Assembly (NCBI GenBank): GCA_016271365.2
Contig: CM057456.1
Span: 666,217,501-666,281,500 of the forward strand
Origin: Neoceratodus forsteri
Taxonomy: Eukaryota > Chordata > Ceratodontiformes > Ceratodontidae
Direction: 5' to 3'
Length of the DNA stretch: 64,000 nt
Shown: positions 22,849 to 33,174 of the stretch, piece after piece
Layout of the letters: each line of letters opens with the position of its first letter
How positions within the stretch are numbered: the stretch's first letter is position 1
Notes under the pieces: generated by a model
Database searches by the model: none
What the model saw: the letters and a program-made list of their open reading frames with translations, nothing else
What the model was told of the DNA's origin: nothing
Translations under genes and position numbers: made by a program

Positions 22849-23889
22849 TCAGCCATTTTCCACTCCTCGAATTTTCCATTTCGTGCGTGGGGCATGAATG
22901 TCACAGATGGAGTTGAAGCCCTCCATGGAAAAGCTGAGTGCCTGGTCCAGGGTGGGTGCCTTGTGTATGGGGGACCAGTTGTAGGCAGACAGTGCTGATT
23001 TGATGGAACCAAGTTTGCCCTTTCGCAGGACTCTGCTCTCGATGAGACGTGGTAGGTTATTGGCAATTTTATTGTTCCAGAGAAAGGAGATCGGTGAGTG
23101 GTCACTCAGTACATCTGGGAGAACTCTGAGTTCAGAGGATCTGGATGGTGTGCTGACCAGAACCCAGTCAATTAGTGTGCTGGTGCCAGCCTTGTAGTTC
23201 TGTCTGGTGGGGTGAGTTATAAGTTGGCTGAGATTGTGGGAGGTGATTAGATCTTTGGCAGCTGTCACTTCATTACAGAGCCAGTTTGTGTTAAAGTAAC
23301 CCTTCAAGATGAGATTTGTGCTCTTTTTTAGGCCACTTATTTCTTGCATAACCATTGGAAGTCCTTCCTTGGCTTTTTTGGGGGGCAGGTAGGTTGTGGC
23401 AATGGTAATGGTCTTGCCATTTAGGCTGGCTTGAATTTTTACCACTAATAACTCATAGTCCTCTGCAACTTTGGAGATGGGGAGGACGGAGCAGCTTAAC
23501 ATGTTTCTGACATACACGAGGCAGCCCCTGCCTTTCTTGCCTATTCTGTCTAGTCTAAACATTTGGAATCCTTCAATGGATACCTCACCATCTTTGATCT
23601 TTTTTGACAGCCAGGTTTCCGTTAGGCAGAGTATGTCTGGGGTGTGAATGGTCGCCCAAGCCTGGAGCTGGTCAAGTTTTGCAGCTAGGCTGTGGATGCT
23701 TAGTGATGCTATCTTTAGGCCATCCACAGAGTGGGCATCCCTGCTCCTCAGGATTGTGGGTCCAGGATTTAGGTGAATGTTGCCTGAGAGTAGAGTAGCA
23801 TGAGGGTAACCTTCCTGGCGGATAGGGTGATGTTTATTTTTACTTTTGACCGTCGCTTGCACTTTAGATGGGGGGGTGTCTAGACGCAT
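22849..23889 (-). CDS. L2 ORF2 N-terminal part: AP-like endonuclease
   Basis: The longest intact frame of the L2 copies (346 codons). The ATG at 23889 is preceded by an in-frame TAA. Residues ~1-50 are basic and include LLSGNIHLNPGP, related to the 2A-like NPGP motif known at this position in some LINEs. Residues ~58-285 form an apurinic-endonuclease-like domain: SIHSLAAKLDQL, CLTETWL, GCLVYVRN, TTYLPP, KGYFNTNW, LIDWVLVS and LSDHSPISF. In this family the endonuclease nicks the target DNA to prime reverse transcription. The usual GDFN box reads GYFN, replacing a conserved Asp with Tyr, which probably abolishes activity. The frame ends where the linker decays. Confidence 0.85.
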   Translation of the reverse strand: MRLDTPPSKVQATVKSKNKHHPIRQEGYPHATLLSGNIHLNPGPTILRSRDAHSVDGLKIASLSIHSLAAKLDQLQAWATIHTPDILCLTETWLSKKIKDGEVSIEGFQMFRLDRIGKKGRGCLVYVRNMLSCSVLPISKVAEDYELLVVKIQASLNGKTITIATTYLPPKKAKEGLPMVMQEISGLKKSTNLILKGYFNTNWLCNEVTAAKDLITSHNLSQLITHPTRQNYKAGTSTLIDWVLVSTPSRSSELRVLPDVLSDHSPISFLWNNKIANNLPRLIESRVLRKGKLGSIKSALSAYNWSPIHKAPTLDQALSFSMEGFNSICDIHAPRTKWKIRGVENG

Positions 23890-24452
23890 GCATTACGTAA
23901 GGGGGAAGGTGAACTATTTTGGTTAATTTAGGGTAGGCTAGCTTAGTGGTGACTGTGAATGGGAGATGGGGGGGAATGAGGGGCCTAGTTGTGGCCATGG
24001 TTGTGGCCATGTTCATGCTTTTGGGCCATGATGTGCCCAAAGAGGTTTCAGAGTGTGGAGTTTGGGGACTGAATTTGTAAGTGGTGCCTGCAATGCCAAG
24101 GGAGGTAGAGAGGAGTAAAAGTGGTATTATGTGGTTTTCTCCCATATTAGTTAGTTTGGTGTGGCAGTCCTACTTTAATCTTCTTACTGGTAAAAAAAGG
24201 TAAATTACTTTGTTGCTTTATTTCAGGTTCAGATTTTTGGGAGGCAGGGAGAGAGGGAGGGATCTACAGTTGAGAGTGGGCACTAAGGGAGAGCTACAGA
24301 GAGCAATAAGGCAATAGGTTTGGTGCTTGGTTTTTGCAAGGAGGATAGAGTAAAGCTGGGTGTGCTATATCCAATCAGAATTAGTAGTCAAAAAGTGGGA
24401 GGGGCGAAAGTGTATTCAAAGGAGGCCTGGGAGGGGGTGGTGGGGGCAGGAG

Positions 24453-24765
24453 CAAAATCACCCAGAAAACAGTGGAAGTAGTAATTTCAGTGCAAGTAAA
24501 TGCAGAGCTGGCAGCAGTCTGTGAGCACACCAATAGTTTTAGTGCAGAGGCTGTGTGACCCAATCATGGGCCGCTTGCAGCGATTCTGCACCAATCAGTC
24601 AAGAGCCACTAGGTATGGAGCTCCCACTGGGTTAGGCACTCCTACCTCAGTGTTGGATCCAAGTGCAAGTTCCAGGGAGTCGGGCTGCTTTTCTTGCTGG
24701 AAGTCGGTGGCAACGCTGAGCACCTGCTTTTTCAGTGGTGGTGCAAAGAATTCACCGGATCTCTA
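24453..24765 (-). repeat. L2 leader direct repeat, copy 1
   Basis: A ~313-bp block inside the leader of the younger L2, nearly identical to 25371-25686. Shared landmarks (plus strand) include ATCACCCAGAAAACAGTGG, GCCGCTTGCAGCGATTCTG and GGGCTGCTTTTCTT. Confidence 0.9.
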
Positions 24766-25370
24766 GTGGGGCCAGAAAAGAGCACAGTTATTGAATAGCT
24801 GGCTGATGCAGTAGGGAGACTAGCAAAAGCTTGTCTTTGGGGGCGGGAGTGTTAGAAAAAATTACAATGGTAAAGAAGTGTCGTGGCTGAGGGTGGGGTA
24901 GAGACAAAAAGGAGCCCCGTAGTACTGTTTAGAGGTGAGAAAGGTTTTACAATAAGCGGGGAAGGGGAGAGGAGGCAGGAGCTCAGGTGAGGATAGGGCT
25001 GGCAGAGAGTGGGTCAGAGCCTGGAGTTCATAGCCCTCTGGGGGGGAATCGGTTAAAACAGCTAGTCAGGCTGCGGGTTCGAGTATAGAATTCAATGCAA
25101 GTGTGGGGCATATAGAGGGGTCCCAGAAAAGCGAGACAGGAAGGAGAGAGAGCAGAGTTGAAACCATAGGCTACCAAAACAGATTTACAGCAGTTCTAAA
25201 AACAGTAGGCTACCAGACAGAAATTCAGCACTCAAATAATTATTGCTTTCACAGTATTCCTACTCACTATCTGTGAAACGGCTAGCAGTTACTGTAGTTC
25301 TAGATTAATTTATGCTAGCTTTTTAAACAGTGCAGCTATATAGTTATTAACACTTCAGGATAGCATCAGG

Positions 25371-25802
25371 AAAAATCACCCAGAAAACAGTGGAAGTAGT
25401 AATTTCAGTACAAGTAAATGCAGTGCTGGCAGCAGTCCGTGAGCGCACCAATGGTTTTAGTGCAGAGGCTGTGTGACCCAATCACGGGCCGCTTGCAGCG
25501 ATTCTGCGCCAATCAGTCAGGAGCCACTAGGTATGGAGCTCCCACCAGGTTAGGCACTCCTACCTCAACGTTGGATCTGGGTGCGAGTTCCAGAGAGTCG
25601 GGCTGCTTTTCTTTGATGCAGTCAGTGCGGCGGCCATTGAGTGCCACTTTTTGGTGGTAGTGCCAAGAATGCACCGGGATCCCTCAACGTTGGATTCAGG
25701 TGCAAGTTCCAGGGAGTTGGGCTGCTTTTCTTTGCTGCAGTCTGTGCAGCAGCCATTGAGCACCGCCTTTCGGCGGTAGTGCGGAGAATGCACCGGGTTC
25801 CC
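25371..25802 (-). repeat. L2 leader direct repeat, copy 2 plus partial copy 3
   Basis: 25371-25686 repeats the block at 24453-24765. Its right-hand ~120 bp is then repeated again at 25682-25802 (GTTGGAT..AGGTGCAAGTTCC through GAATGCACCGGGTTCCC). The 5' terminus of the element therefore consists of tandem ~120-bp monomers, an arrangement seen in LINE promoters such as mouse L1. A promoter role is inference. Confidence 0.85.
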
Positions 25803-26090
25803 TAACTTAACACACTGCAGCCTATTAGTGAGATAGCCCCTGAACCAAGACAAGGCAGGACCTCCTGCCTCAATCCAGATAGTCAATCCAGTAAAATTGT
25901 ATGGTCAACAAGGCTGAATGCCTTGGTTAGGTCCACGAACACTGCCTCTGTTAAATTACAACTTTTGGGGGCCCTGAGGACAGTGTCTATTTTTTTTTAG
26001 AAGCCAGAACCTTTCTAAACAAATAGGTACACCTAGTTCTCATAATATTTGAATGACACAGCTACCAGGAGGCAGAACATAGATGCAATG
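25803..26090 (-). pseudogene. Older L2-like LINE, RT segment upstream of nested insertion
   Basis: The conceptual minus-strand product includes NLTEAVFVDLTKAFSLVDH, ALSWFRGYLTNRLQCVKL, the RT region just before the YADD box found at 20033-20284. The reading frame passes cleanly across the junction when 20385-25809 is removed (..LQCVKL then NGICSSYQEV..). Upstream of about 26090 it is no longer recognisable. Confidence 0.85.
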
Positions 26091-26097
26091 CCTACCG

Positions 26098-26360
26098 AGT
26101 CATAATGTTGTACGCTTAAAATTGTACAACATTATAGCTAACCCGGAATAGCGTCGTACTACTTTAATTTTTTTTCAACTTCTATGCAGTGTCATGTTGA
26201 ACCTTCCTCCTCCCCCCATAGTTGAGAATCATTATCGGGGGGTTCGAAGGGTGGAGCCCCCCACAAAAAAAAAGACTTAATGCCACATGGAAGAAATAGC
26301 GCTGTATTGGCAGCGTGATTTTTCCATGTGGCATAATGTCTTGCAGCATTATGACCCTGT
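26098..26360. mobile_element. Hairpin-rich MITE
   Basis: Outer inverted ends GTCATAATGTTGTACG (left) and TGCAGCATTATGACCC (right) enclose two smaller palindromes: 26103-26137 (TAATGTTGTAC...GTACAACATTA) and 26278-26340 (AATGCCACATGGA...TCCATGTGGCAT). No coding frame. Confidence 0.6.
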
Positions 26361-26767
26361 GCTGATGGAATGGGCCTTAATTTTTCAACATGAATTATCT
26401 TTCTTCTAAAACAGTTTCACTTTGGTAGATGGACAGCTCCAAACATTTTAACTTGATATCATAGGTTTTAATGATATTGTTATGTAATCTTATTTTCGTA
26501 TAAGTCAAAGGTAGTAAGGAAACCCAATGTGCATGCTAAGTCAACTTAGTGAAAATTAAATACACATTCCAATTGGTCTGAAAAATTACTTTGAGAAATT
26601 TTGATTGATCTGGGATCTGTTAGTCTTATACATGATACTCCAGCACACACAAGTGTTGCAAAATTAGATAATAAATGCCACACCCGAAGTACAAATCAAC
26701 AGTGATAACTTCATCATGGCTAGAGTGACTGCAAATGTTGATAACATGTCAGAAGTAAGAATAGATT

Positions 26768-26964
26768 GGGCTAGATATTCAAAGTGGTTGTGCCTGGCGC
26801 AACTAAGTTGTGCCAGCATAACCCTAGAAATGTACCCTGGGGCAATAGTCAAAGGAGGGAATTGAGCAGCGCAATTCCTGATGTGCCGGGCTCAAAAATA
26901 ATGTATGCAGCACATCTCCAGGGGGTGTTCCCATGCATATGTGGCACATCCTGATATTCAGCCC
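26768..26964. mobile_element. Short Harbinger-like MITE
   Basis: Ends GGGCTAGATATTCA and, reverse-complemented, GGGCTGAATATCAG. The ~200-bp interior is GC-rich with GTGCC/GGCAC motifs. The GGGC-type ends followed by a GATTC/GATAT motif resemble Harbinger elements, as at 55.65-57.2 kb. Family assignment is inference. Confidence 0.5.
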
Positions 26965-27529
26965 AGGATGTACTGCACATATGCTAGTACAACCCTGAGA
27001 TGCGCCACATACCAGTGCACAAAGTTGATCCTAAGAAATAAGGCTCAAATGGTAGCCACCCATAGGTGAGCTGCTGTACTGCAAGGTGCAGCACAGCAGC
27101 CACCAGCCGTGGGTGGTCCCCCCTCCCAACACTGCACACAAGCATGCAAAACTGTGCCTGGTAGTCTAGTGATACCACCCACCCCAACCTCAGCTCCAAT
27201 TGTCAAGAAATAAATGTTTAATAATTCCCTGGCAGTCTAAAGGAACCCCTCACCCCTCCCGGAATACTAATCACCTGTAAAACCAATGGAAACACATCCC
27301 TGGTGGTCCAGTGGCACTCCCACCCACCACCCACACAGGACCCCCTGCCCACCCAGCTCCCTCCCATCATCAGCGGGTAGCAGAAAATCCACCCACATAC
27401 CTCCACAACTGCCCCCTGAAAGACAGCTTACAGTAACAGCTGCAAGCTCATTGGTCCACATCTCCTGTGCTTCCCTACAAGCCCCTGTACAACTTCAGCC
27501 TCTGACTTTCTCCAACTAGTACCTACTGT

Positions 27530-27835
27530 AACTTGAGTTATGCACTTTATTGTCTGCCCTGCTATGTGTAGTGTATTCCCATGTACCCTGTACCCACACT
27601 CTGGTTATGTGTTGCTTTTGCCTCTCTTACCTATGTTGTGTTGTGATTAGCAATATTATTGCTCCCTACTGATCACATTATGATGTTTTTGACCATACCG
27701 ATTTAGCTGCTATTGACTCCCAAACTCGTGTGTTCACCTCTCCCTTTATGATGAGGATCCTTTGTGAATGAGCTTTTACCTCAAAGGTTGTAATTCTGAT
27801 TAGTCAGTAAATAAAATAAATAAATAAAATAAGGT
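27530..27835 (+). mobile_element. L2-like LINE, 3' terminal fragment
   Basis: Non-coding sequence ending in TGTGAATGAGCTTTTACCTC and GTAATTCTGATTAGTCAGT, then (AAATA)n. This matches the common L2-type 3' end with its AT-rich tail. Confidence 0.7.
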
Positions 27836-27947
27836 TGGCATTCACAGTGAAAAAGATTAAGGGGCAAGTACTATCAACATCCTATTGTGTCTCATTGCTT
27901 ACACCATTGAAAATGAGCCAAGGCTCAATAATTATTTCCTAAATAAA

Positions 27948-28055
27948 CTTATTTTACTACTACTACTATCATTATTACTATGACTGCTACTACTACAACT
28001 ACTAATAGTACTACTGCAACTACTATGACTGCTACTAATACTATTAATACTACAT
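27948..28055. repeat. Imperfect (ACT)n microsatellite
   Basis: About 105 bp of TACTAC/TACTATGACTGC-type trinucleotide repeats with scattered substitutions. Confidence 0.9.
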
Positions 28056-28099
28056 GATTGAACAAAATTGTCGTGCTCTGTAGATCTAGCATTGTACAA

Positions 28100-28690
28100 A
28101 TCTTTAGATAATGTTATTAGATTTTATAGCATAGGCAGGGCTTGGCAAACAGCAATGGCCCAACCAAAGCATTTGAAGTACTTTTTGAATGATTCAAGGT
28201 TATCCAACCTGTCATAAAGTATACATTGTAATGGGGCAGATAAGCCGGCATCTGCATCAGATCTGCAGGTCTTATTTAGGAGGATTTTTATGCTGGACAG
28301 AGCATCATCAGGTGCCACCACATAGACCTCAGTTCCATAATCCACCATAGGTAAAATAATTTACTTTGCCATGTTGCATATTTTTCCAGTAAGGTTAATT
28401 TTATTCTGGTATAAAAAGCAATCTCTAATTTAACACTTTAATCAAGTGGTAATTTGGGTGAGTGAATAACAATGCACTCTCTAGCATAAACCCAAGGTAC
28501 TGAAACATGTTACCTGCTCTATTGGGGCACCCCAGCACACATAATATTCAGTTTGAGGTTATCATTCATTTTCTTCTATTGCAAATGGTAATCTATTTTC
28601 TCCCAATGTTTACAAATCTGTTGTTTTGAAGAAAGAATTAAAGCCTCAGAAAGACTCCTCTAATGTGACTCAACAAGGCATGAACCATAA
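28100..28690 (-). pseudogene. L2-like LINE, C-terminal remnant
   Basis: The minus-strand frame 28124-28348 (74 codons) contains VDYGTEVYVVAPDDALSSI and LNKTCRSDADAGLSAPL and YDRLDNLESFKKYFKC, matching the L2 C-terminal domain at 21104-21394. Upstream sequence to about 28690 retains L2-like nucleotide landmarks but no long frame. The RT part of what may be the same copy is at 29475-29680. Confidence 0.75.
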
Positions 28691-29001
28691 AAGACTGTAT
28701 CCTTAGAACAACCACAGACTGAACAACTACCACTAGAATCTTCTAGCTAGTTACAAAAATTATATTTTACAATGCTTGAAATGATATTTTAAAATCTATA
28801 ACACTTGAACCATTAGGTGCAGAATGAAAAGCATGGAGTACTATCAACATGACTAGATCCTACAAATACAATTCTCATGTATCACAACATATCTATACAT
28901 GTTGATATAATATGTTAAATATAACAGGACTTTAAAACCCCTTTTAAGGTTTTACATATCAATATATTGTAGCTGAAGCAATATCTTATATTGATATCAG
29001 C

Positions 29002-29163
29002 TTAGCTGAATCCAACCTTTCATAGAAAATAATTTGAGTTCTAGCACTAATGGTTCCAAAGTAATCCCATTTTAAAGAAATTATCTTTTGAAAGGACTTT
29101 GGAACCACTGGGGCTAGAAACCATTTTTTTTGTAAGTGAAATATTGGAATCCAGCTTTTAAGT
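29002..29163. mobile_element. Fold-back MITE (~160 bp)
   Basis: Outer arms AGCTGAATCCAACCTTTCA and, on the reverse strand of the right end, AGCTGGATTCCAATATTTCA. Inner arms TTCTAGCACTAATGGTTCC and GGAACCACTGGGGCTAGAA. It lies between the two pieces of an L2 remnant. Confidence 0.6.
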
Positions 29164-29474
29164 GTTAGCTCTGTTGATAATGTTTGTATGTATGATAAAT
29201 TATACGTTTTTAAAAACACAAATACATAAAAAAAACATTGTTTTGTTTTTTCTGAATTTTGGTACTATCATAGATTATTTATTTATAAACAGTGTGGTTG
29301 GTCATTTAATTTTCATTCCTTATGTCCTTAATCGCAATATAGAAATTGCCAACCCCCCTCTAGCAGTACCTATTCTTCCTTTCATTCACAGGCTTTGCCT
29401 ATAAAAGTATCGAAGGATAATGACTACTTGAGAAAAATCACTGCATCTACATATCAGACGATGTTACAGTTGCT

Positions 29475-29680
29475 ACAAACAGATGGGCAGTTGTTCAGGA
29501 AAATATTAACCAATATTGATCCCAAGACGGATCCTTCTGGAACTCCTATGCTCATTTCCTTAGGTTTAGATATCACACCTTTTATCCTAACCATTTGATT
29601 TCTGTTGGATAAATAATCCTTGAACCAGTTCAAACACTGATTTGACAGACCAGTTGCTCTTAGTTTATTAAAAAAAACAG
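29475..29680 (-). pseudogene. L2-like LINE, RT remnant
   Basis: The minus-strand conceptual product includes LSNQCLNWFKDYLSNRNQ and PEGSVLGSILVNIFL, the WF.SYLSNR..GVPQGSVLGPLLF block of L2 reverse transcriptase. No long open frame survives. Confidence 0.75.
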
Positions 29681-29828
29681 ACTATGATTAAGCAGATAAA
29701 AAGCTATAATCTGTGCAGAGCAGAAAGTGCTGTTCATGTGATTAGACACCCACAACTGCTGGCAATATTATATACCCAATTTCTGTATGATTTATTCTTG
29801 AATTGATTTCATTTCTTGTGGGGCCTTC

Positions 29829-30098
29829 ATACTATAGAAGCCACATATACAGTATGAAACAGCTTTTAAATGTAACAGTCAACAGGAGGTATTATAGTGT
29901 GGTAGTCACCACAGGCATTACTCCCATTGTTTAGAAAGCTCCATTCCATGATCATAGCCAATGTGACTATGATTACAAAATGGAACTTTTTAAAAATGTG
30001 GTGATATCTGTGGTGACTACCACACTATAGCACCTCCTGTTGACTAAAACTGACTGTTGCATGTTAAAGCTATTTCATGTATATGTCTTAATAGCGTG
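29829..30098. mobile_element. Fold-back MITE (~270 bp)
   Basis: The arms are strongly complementary: left AACAGTCAACAGGAGGT..TATAGTGTGGTAGTCACCACAG, right CTGTGGTGACTACCACACTATA..ACCTCCTGTTGAC. The centre, near 29945-29985, is itself a palindrome (CCATGATCATAGCC...GACTATGATTACA). A ~10-bp indel distinguishes the arms. Confidence 0.75.
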
Positions 30099-30683
30099 AA
30101 GACACAAGATGTAATGAAGTGAAATCATAAATGGAGAGCATATGGAAATTGGCTATGTGGTTTTATCACATAAATATTATTATATGATGAAAACTATTGT
30201 AATTATGGTAATGGGTAGCACTGTAGTTAAGCCAGCCTACTTAGTTTACAATGTGACCCAAGGGAGGAACTACCCAGAGGAACATCCTGTAAATATAGTA
30301 GTTGCCACCTTGACTCCAACCTGTATGCAGTTTGATCCATGACGGCACGCATGACGTGGTATCAGAAGCGAACAGAATCATCCCCCTTCTGTAATCCAGA
30401 GCCCTCCCTCCAATAGTTTGTCACTGCTGGAAGTTAGCAGGAGCCTGCAAAAGCATGTGTCAGTTGTTTCATTATTTCTCTAGCCACTCGCCTTCACTCA
30501 GTAGAGGGAGAAGGCCAGACATCAGAGGAGAGAGGCAGTCATTACCTGTAGACAATCCACCAGAAGAGGTATAACCTGGTTGTCCTAAAAGGCATTACTA
30601 TAACCAACATATTTATAAAATAATATTTGTTACCGAGGGCATTATTTATGGCTTGCATGGAATTTAAATAATGTACCAGTGAA

Positions 30684-31173
30684 TTAAAGCAGCAGTGCAT
30701 GATAATGGTGACAATTTTGACCTATACTTTTTTATTCTGTTTTAGATGGCCCTTGATTGACTCAACTTGTATGATACCTTATTTTGAGTTGATTTACCAC
30801 TTTTTGTACAGTTGAAATAAAGCAAGGAGCACACCATTTAATATGGCTCAGACCAAGTTTTCATCAGTATTCTCTCTTGTTTTTTTTACACTCAGTTTTT
30901 AAGATCACTTTTCTTGTAACGAAGTAGCAAGCAGAAGACACTGCTCCTTTATGTTATGGGACAACAGGGGTACAAAAACAGCAGAGATCACTGATAAGAA
31001 CCTGGTTCTAGACGTAGTACAAGGAGAACACTTTTAATTTTTTTAGCCATGAAAAAAGTGCTAAGGCAGACTCAGAATGGGGAAAGAAGGGTATCATACA
31101 AGTCAAGAGGTTAGAGGCAAACTGAAAAGGGATGGGTCAAAATGCTCCCCACTATCATGCACAGCTGCTTTAA
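30684..31173. mobile_element. TTAA-type MITE, second subfamily
   Basis: A 490-bp element. The left end is TTAAAGCAGCAGTGCATGAT; the reverse complement of the right end is TTAAAGCAGCTGTGCATGAT. TTAA is present at both outer edges. The first 15 terminal bases match the elements at 11075 and 15603, but the interior differs. Confidence 0.75.
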
Positions 31174-33165
31174 GGTGCACTTATGGAGTTAAGCTATCCC
31201 AGCCAAAGGATCTGGAATGTGTTCCGAATTTTTAACCAAGTTCATTCTGTTTTTAGTATGTGTTGTATGCAGTAACAGTGGGTCTAGGTGCCAGCAATGC
31301 ACCTGTAATAGCACAATGGTTGGAAGGGTTCCCAGGGGATATTTTCCCACCTACTAGGAGCATATAAATAGTGGTTCTGACCTGTCAACATTAGTTCTAG
31401 TTCTTCAGTTCCTTCAGTGCATTGACTCTTGGTGACACTACACGTGCTGCAGTTTCCAGTTTGGCACCTATGGATACATTTCAACATTTGTTACAAACTA
31501 GTGGGGGCAGGTGAGCTCAGGGGTAGTGGTAGGATCCCTGGGTCCAGGTGGCACTGGCTTCCTCCAGTACAGGTTTTCACAGACTCAGACTCTAACCAGG
31601 GTCTGATATTGGTGAAAGCAGGGGCCTGTTGGAGGTTCACCATCATGGAGGACCTCCTGATGGCATCTATACTAATGTCCTGTGTTCCTGTAAACAGTGG
31701 AGAGATGGCAGATGAAATCCTTTGCTAGTGGAGGACTGTAGCCTGAAAGGGGCCTCTGTGAATGGAAGAAAAGTGAGACAGCTGTCACTGAGGCTCTGAA
31801 CCCAAGGGGAAGGGACAAACCAGGTAAGTATGGTAAACACTTGTCTGCTGTGACTGTGTTAAGGGACTGACTCTAACCTACAAGGAAGCACATGTTCAAA
31901 GTAGACAACTAAGGCAGTCTATACTTCTTAGGTACTGAGTGAATGTACTGTATGTTTGGAAGGGTATATCCAAGGCTCCCTCTTCTCTGGGACACTGTAG
32001 ACATAATTATGTGACTGGGACTCTGACCTTCTGTGGAACTGTTAGGTCAAGTTCTGTGGAAAGATTTAAAGTGTTGCAGTACATTCAAAAGTAAATAATA
32101 CAGAGACAGCATTACAGTTTTGGGGGACCCAGCAAGGATGGCCTGTGAGTACTCCTAACTGCCACCACATAAATATAAGTGATATAGCTTCCCTTAAACA
32201 CCCAGTTTTATGATTTCCAACATCTGTTCTGGTGCTCCATATATATCTAAATATATTTGGGCTTAGTGGCATTGTATGTAACATTAACAGCTACTGGCAC
32301 CCCTAGGGGTGGCAGGCTTTGTTGGGGATGCAGTGTCTCCCAATATAGCCACCCCAAAATAACTGCCATACAATAAAAATATAACACATTGAATATCTGT
32401 AGTGTCAGTGTGGCTATTTTTTTTTCTGTTTCACTCTTTTCCTGTTTGGTTTTCCCATTTTGAATAAATCTTTAGCTTGATTGTCATCTTTCTTTCTTTG
32501 GCTTAATCTTTTCCTCATTTTCATTCATGTGCACCTCGCTGCCACAGCCTAAAAGCCCTAGCATCTGCCATGCCCCGTGACCATGTTCTGTCCTAGAATG
32601 GATCATACCTGAACATGGATTACTATCACAAAACCTTGATGCACTACCACTGGCCTATCATGGTGGCTCAGGCAGCTTTTGTTTTCTTTTTTGCACCTTT
32701 TTCTTTGTCTCTGTAGCCTCATTGTCCGTGTTTCTACATCAGATAAAGTTCCCCTTCTCCCAGAGGAAATAATATCGGCAAAGCTCTCTTCTCCCCCCAG
32801 ACCAAAAGGCCATAATGATCTCTTTCTTCTCTTATCTTCCCCGACCTAATCGCAGCAATGCTCTCTCTCCTCCACCTCCCCCTTAATGATAGTAATGTTC
32901 TAGGCAATCTACCCCACTCTTAACCTAATGGTAGCAAGATACGGTTTCCTCTCCCTTACTTGACCCTGCCCCCACATCAACAGCTTTGCATAATCCCAGT
33001 GCTTAAAAGCCAGTGTACTGGCCCACCACTCACCTTAGAAAGGAAAAGGATGATATTTGCAATGCTCGCCAAACAATTTCATAACAAAACATTGACACAC
33101 CGTGGCTGGTCATCAGACTAGGGAAGTGTAGAACTTAGGGCCATCAGTTACCTACCAGATAAATA
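31174..33165. other. No recognisable feature
   Basis: I see no coding, inverted or tandem structure. 32.4-33.0 kb is pyrimidine-rich on the plus strand. Confidence 0.4.
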
Positions 33166-33174
33166 TGTTGTGGA

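Larger units (their letters stand above)
20385..25802 (-). mobile_element. Younger L2-like LINE, near full length
   Basis: A 5.4-kb minus-strand L2-type element. The left boundary is its 3' tail, (TAAA)n-type at 20385-20397. The right boundary is its 5' end (GGGAACCCGGTGCATTC on the minus strand). It is flanked by the 7-bp duplication TAACTTA (20378-20384 and 25803-25809). From the 5' end it carries a ~1.9-kb leader containing large direct repeats, ORF2 endonuclease (about 23889-22849), a decayed linker, reverse transcriptase (about 22500-21600), a C-terminal region (21394-21104) and a ~700-bp 3' untranslated region. The near-complete length contrasts with the 5'-truncated CR1 copies nearby. 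Confidence 0.9.

Noticed and set aside
24500..25660. Two similar 80-88-codon plus-strand frames
   Set aside because: Their similarity comes from the L2 leader direct repeats; they are antisense to the element and have no protein motifs.
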